DNA of 64,000 nt from Bacillus sp. OV166. GTDB lineage: Bacteria; Bacillota; Bacilli; Bacillales; Cytobacillaceae. The stretch spans positions 3,357,001 to 3,421,000 of the forward strand of contig NZ_FXWM01000001.1 of assembly GCF_900177675.1 (NCBI RefSeq), written 5' to 3'. Below are positions 61,610 through 64,000 of this stretch, in pieces (position 1 is the stretch's first letter; every line of letters starts with the position of its first letter). A program made the position numbers and the translations under genes. The notes under the pieces are model-generated. The model worked only from the letters and a program-made list of their open reading frames with translations. It did no database searches and was not told the DNA's origin.

Positions 61610-62563
61610 TTATTCATTTTGGGCAACACTTTTTCCTCTTAAAAAATTATTAAGGGCTTCTATATTTTTATCGAAGTCCACTTCTAATACGTCACCAAGC
61701 TCTTCATCCCTTTTATTTTGAAAACTGCCATCTTCAGGGATGCGTATTGTTTCTATATCTCTACTTTTCTTAATTAAAATGTCTTTTCCAATCGTCAAAA
61801 GGGTGGAACTTTCAATATTTGTATCTATGTATGTATTTATAAGACCTAATAGCTTAGGGAATTTTACAACACTATGAATACTGACAGCATCTTTCGTTAA
61901 TTTTGAGATCACTTCTTGCTGTCTTTGAATTCGTCCGAAGTCGCTTAAACGATCATGACGAAAACGGACATATCCTAACAACTCTTTACCATGCAGTTGT
62001 TGTTTCCCTTGTTCTAACTTCATTCCTATACCATAAGACATTTCATATGGTACATCTACTTCAATGCCATTTGGGACGAGCAGATCGACAGCTTTTTCGA
62101 ATCCTTTAAAGTCAACAATCGCATAATAATGAATATCCAGACCGAAATTTTCTTTAATCGTTTGCCTTAGTAATTCAGGACCTCCAATCGAATAAGCAGC
62201 ATTTAATTTTTGCTGTCCATGTTCTGGTACAGATACTAACATATCACGCATAAGAGAGATAAGTTTTATTTTATGGATTTGTGGATCATAGTGTGCAACC
62301 ATTATCGTATCGGTTCGAGCTTGTTTTTCTCCCCGTGAGTCACTTCCTAATAAGAGAACATTGACTGCATCAAGTTTATTTTTCTCTCCTTGAAATATTT
62401 GTTTTCCTTCAACTTTTTTAAGTGGTTGGTTGAGGGTTTTTATAGTCCCTTCTATGTACTGAAATATATGAAAAAGGCCAACCATAAAGATTCCTATTAG
62501 AAGAAGTGTGCCAAACACTCTCCTCCATTTTACTCTTATTCTATGCTTTTTCGACTTTGTCAA
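61610..62563 (-). CDS. LytR-CpsA-Psr (LCP) family protein
   Basis: LCP enzymes transfer teichoic acids or other glycopolymers to peptidoglycan. One N-terminal membrane helix (VFGTLLLIGIFMVGLFHIF) is followed by the LCP domain: NVLLLGSDSRGEKQARTDTI, LISLMRDMLVSVPEHGQQKL, AAYSIGGPELLRQTI and GYVRFRHDRLSDFGRIQRQQ. The conserved Asp and Arg residues that bind polyprenyl phosphate are present. The TTG at 62563 has AGGTGG nine bases before it; the ATG at 62593 adds ten residues (IIQLRWCKN) and lacks a ribosome binding site. I prefer the TTG, giving about 317 residues. Likely extracytoplasmic wall enzyme. Confidence 0.88.
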   Translation of the reverse strand: MTKSKKHRIRVKWRRVFGTLLLIGIFMVGLFHIFQYIEGTIKTLNQPLKKVEGKQIFQGEKNKLDAVNVLLLGSDSRGEKQARTDTIMVAHYDPQIHKIKLISLMRDMLVSVPEHGQQKLNAAYSIGGPELLRQTIKENFGLDIHYYAIVDFKGFEKAVDLLVPNGIEVDVPYEMSYGIGMKLEQGKQQLHGKELLGYVRFRHDRLSDFGRIQRQQEVISKLTKDAVSIHSVVKFPKLLGLINTYIDTNIESSTLLTIGKDILIKKSRDIETIRIPEDGSFQNKRDEELGDVLEVDFDKNIEALNNFLRGKSVAQNE

Positions 62564-62817
62564 ATTTTTGCACCACCTAAGCTGAATAATCATTAACTTC
62601 GATATATTATTTAAATGGAATCTATTAGAATATTAATTTCTGATAAAGTAAAAATGAATAAGGGCTTCTAATCTATTAAAAATTCCTTAAAGTAGTGATT
62701 ATCCCATAAATAGTTTTCACCTTTTTTAATATAAGGTTACATTTATCTGAATTTCTGATTACATTTTCATTTTTTACTGATACTTTCCAAGTGTTCTTAA
62801 TATCATGGGGTATAAAA

Positions 62818-63066
62818 AGATGAACAATAAGATTGATTTAATTCTTATAACGTTCATTTCAAGAGCCATCCGTGTAATCATGATTGCCATCAGTATAAGT
62901 ATTATTGGTCAGGAATTTGATTATGACGTAAATGGAATGGTGGCAGGACTTGGGTTAGGGGGGGGGGGGCATTTGCTTTAGCTGCAAAATAAGCGGTAGG
63001 AAATCTAATTGGTGGAATCGTGATTGTAACAGAAAAACCTTTTTCCATTGGAGATTGGATCTTAAC
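62818..63066 (+). pseudogene. MscS-type mechanosensitive channel fragment
   Basis: The sequence reads RAIRVIMIAISISIIGQEFD, VNGMVAGLGLG, then in another frame AFALAAK-stop-AVGNLIGGIVI and TEKPFSIGDWIL. These are the pore helix and beta-domain start of MscS-like channels. A tract of 12 G (62958-62969) causes the frame change, an in-frame TAA replaces the AAK-D codon, and both ends of the gene are missing. Confidence 0.72.
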
Positions 63067-63106
63067 TTATTACAGCCAATGAAATGTACCATCCTTGACA
63101 TAGTTT

Positions 63107-63306
63107 TTACCACTGAATGACAAAAAGTGTACCAATGCTCATTCCAGGAATCAAAAACAACATAGGTAAAAAAACAGGACCGAATAGCATCCCGAATAAC
63201 TCTAAACTTGAGGAATAGATCAGCCCTACGGTTACAATATAAGCACTAAAGACAAACGGGAAGAAGGAATAGGTTGATTTCTTCAGATTTTCTAAATTCG
63301 TCCTTC
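63107..63306 (-). pseudogene. C-terminal fragment of a membrane permease, probably a GerAB-type germination protein
   Basis: The minus strand reads NLENLKKSTYSFFPFVFSAY, IVTVGLIYSSSLELFGM and LFGPVFLPMLFLIPGMSIGT before a stop. The two membrane helices and the Pro-rich end suit the C-terminus of spore germination permeases. No start; only the last ~65 codons survive, abutting the MscS fragment. Confidence 0.4.
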
Positions 63307-63320
63307 CCTAGACATTGCAT

Positions 63321-63998
63321 TCACTGCTTATTAGCTAACTGATCACGATCCGGTGCCTGTGGCGGTTGCTCTAACCAACCGTTATCAATCATTATATTGG
63401 CTCCATCTTCTGCATATTGTATAATTTCCGCCATTAATCGAGAATAAAGAGCTCCTAAATCGCGTCGTGCACTTGTCCCAAGACTAGCCCCATAATGGCT
63501 AACTCCTATCGAAACTAACGCTGTTACATGAAACATCATCAGTTTATCGGAAAATGGGGCAACCGTTGAATCTGTTGCTTCAGCATCCCATTTACTAGCT
63601 GGAGGCAAGTGATCCTCACTTAATACAGAGCCGAAAATTTCAATATGTTTGGCTGAAATGTCTCTTCCTCTTATCATAAAGTTACGAACCTCTTGAGACC
63701 TCGCCACTTGACTAAATCCCGTGACCAATGCTTCTCCTAATATATTTCGTATCATACTAAAATAGATATTCGCTATTTCAATTGCATTAAGAGGTCTACG
63801 CTTGCCAAACCAACCTGTTAAATAACTTTGTTTTTGAACGTATTGAACCTGTTTTGGTTTTGGAATATGCGGAGATCTCGTATGGTTTCCCTTTGATAAC
63901 AATACTTGTAAGGCTTGGTTAAATAGTTGAGTGTATTCAGTTAGACAGTTGGTGAAATATTGACTTTGGTCTGTTCGAGAAGAATTAGCTAGAGCCAT
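63321..63998 (-). CDS. DUF3231 protein, partial at window edge
   Basis: 225 residues in view; the start lies beyond the window or very close to its edge. The helical segments NAIEIANIYFSMIRNILGEA, SQVARSQEVRNFMIRGRDIS and FGSVLSEDHLPPASKW, then DKLMMFHVTALVSIGVSHYG, are characteristic of DUF3231, a ferritin-like/coat-F-related family found in Bacillus. Full members are about 330 residues with two repeats, so roughly the C-terminal two thirds is seen. The usual context is sporulation; exact role unknown. Confidence 0.8.
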   Translation of the reverse strand: MALANSSRTDQSQYFTNCLTEYTQLFNQALQVLLSKGNHTRSPHIPKPKQVQYVQKQSYLTGWFGKRRPLNAIEIANIYFSMIRNILGEALVTGFSQVARSQEVRNFMIRGRDISAKHIEIFGSVLSEDHLPPASKWDAEATDSTVAPFSDKLMMFHVTALVSIGVSHYGASLGTSARRDLGALYSRLMAEIIQYAEDGANIMIDNGWLEQPPQAPDRDQLANKQ

Positions 63999-64000
63999 CC

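Overview
The window reads as the chromosome, or a large accessory replicon, of a low-G+C endospore-forming Bacillaceae. Supporting this are strong AAGGAGG-type ribosome binding sites, frequent TTG/GTG starts, an IS21 relative, a sortase D pair, a DUF3231 protein, a likely germination-permease fragment and promoter-like motifs of the sporulation sigma factors. The species cannot be named from the sequence alone. Almost no housekeeping gene is present, so this is accessory DNA throughout.

1-15 kb is an eroding defence-type island. It holds a KAP P-loop NTPase (split by a frameshift), a SIR2-fold protein, a DUF4917/SIR2-like gene cut off by an IS21 remnant, an ATP-dependent DNA ligase, a tyrosine integrase beside the 3' half of a tRNA-Arg(CCU) gene with arm-type direct repeats, a MazG-like pyrophosphohydrolase coupled to a PLD-nuclease/SF2 helicase, and a NERD-nuclease/UvrD helicase interrupted by one in-frame stop. 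Several genes are broken, which suggests repeated turnover.

15-28 kb carries a repeat-containing lipoprotein, a four-module CbxX/SpoVK-type AAA+ protein with two membrane partners, and a decayed group II intron placed directly after their terminator. That intron's reverse transcriptase is itself interrupted at the YADD motif by what looks like a second intron. Then come a subtilase with a small companion, a class D sortase with its own Excalibur-domain substrate, and small or frameshifted hypothetical genes.

28.8-48.1 kb is the centrepiece: an insecticidal-type Tc (toxin complex) locus with visibly higher G+C than its flanks. It encodes a fused TcB-TcC (SpvB/FG-GAP/RHS) cocoon of 2624 residues with an unrecognised C-terminal effector. 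Next is an unusually built TcA-like N-terminal protein (2512 residues, with peptidoglycan-binding-like and PA14-like additions). A TcaB-like pore subunit follows, and its TcB-binding end is split off by a frame change. An M4 metalloprotease of the protealysin type and its emfourin inhibitor follow on the opposite strand.

50-60 kb holds a run of cell-wall-active proteins without signal peptides: two LysM/GH75 chitosanase-like proteins, a SpoIID-like/peptidoglycan-binding protein, an amidase_2, and a peptidoglycan-binding/LysM/phage-tail-lysozyme protein. A patatin phospholipase with membrane helices and two Asn/Tyr-rich coat-like proteins lie among them. Sigma-K-like promoter motifs before the Tc operon and before one coat-like gene suggest, as inference, mother-cell production with release at sporangial lysis.

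60-64 kb contains a YtkA-like lipoprotein, a REP/MITE-like inverted repeat, an LCP cell-wall ligase, fragments of an MscS channel and a probable germination permease, and a DUF3231 protein running off the window.
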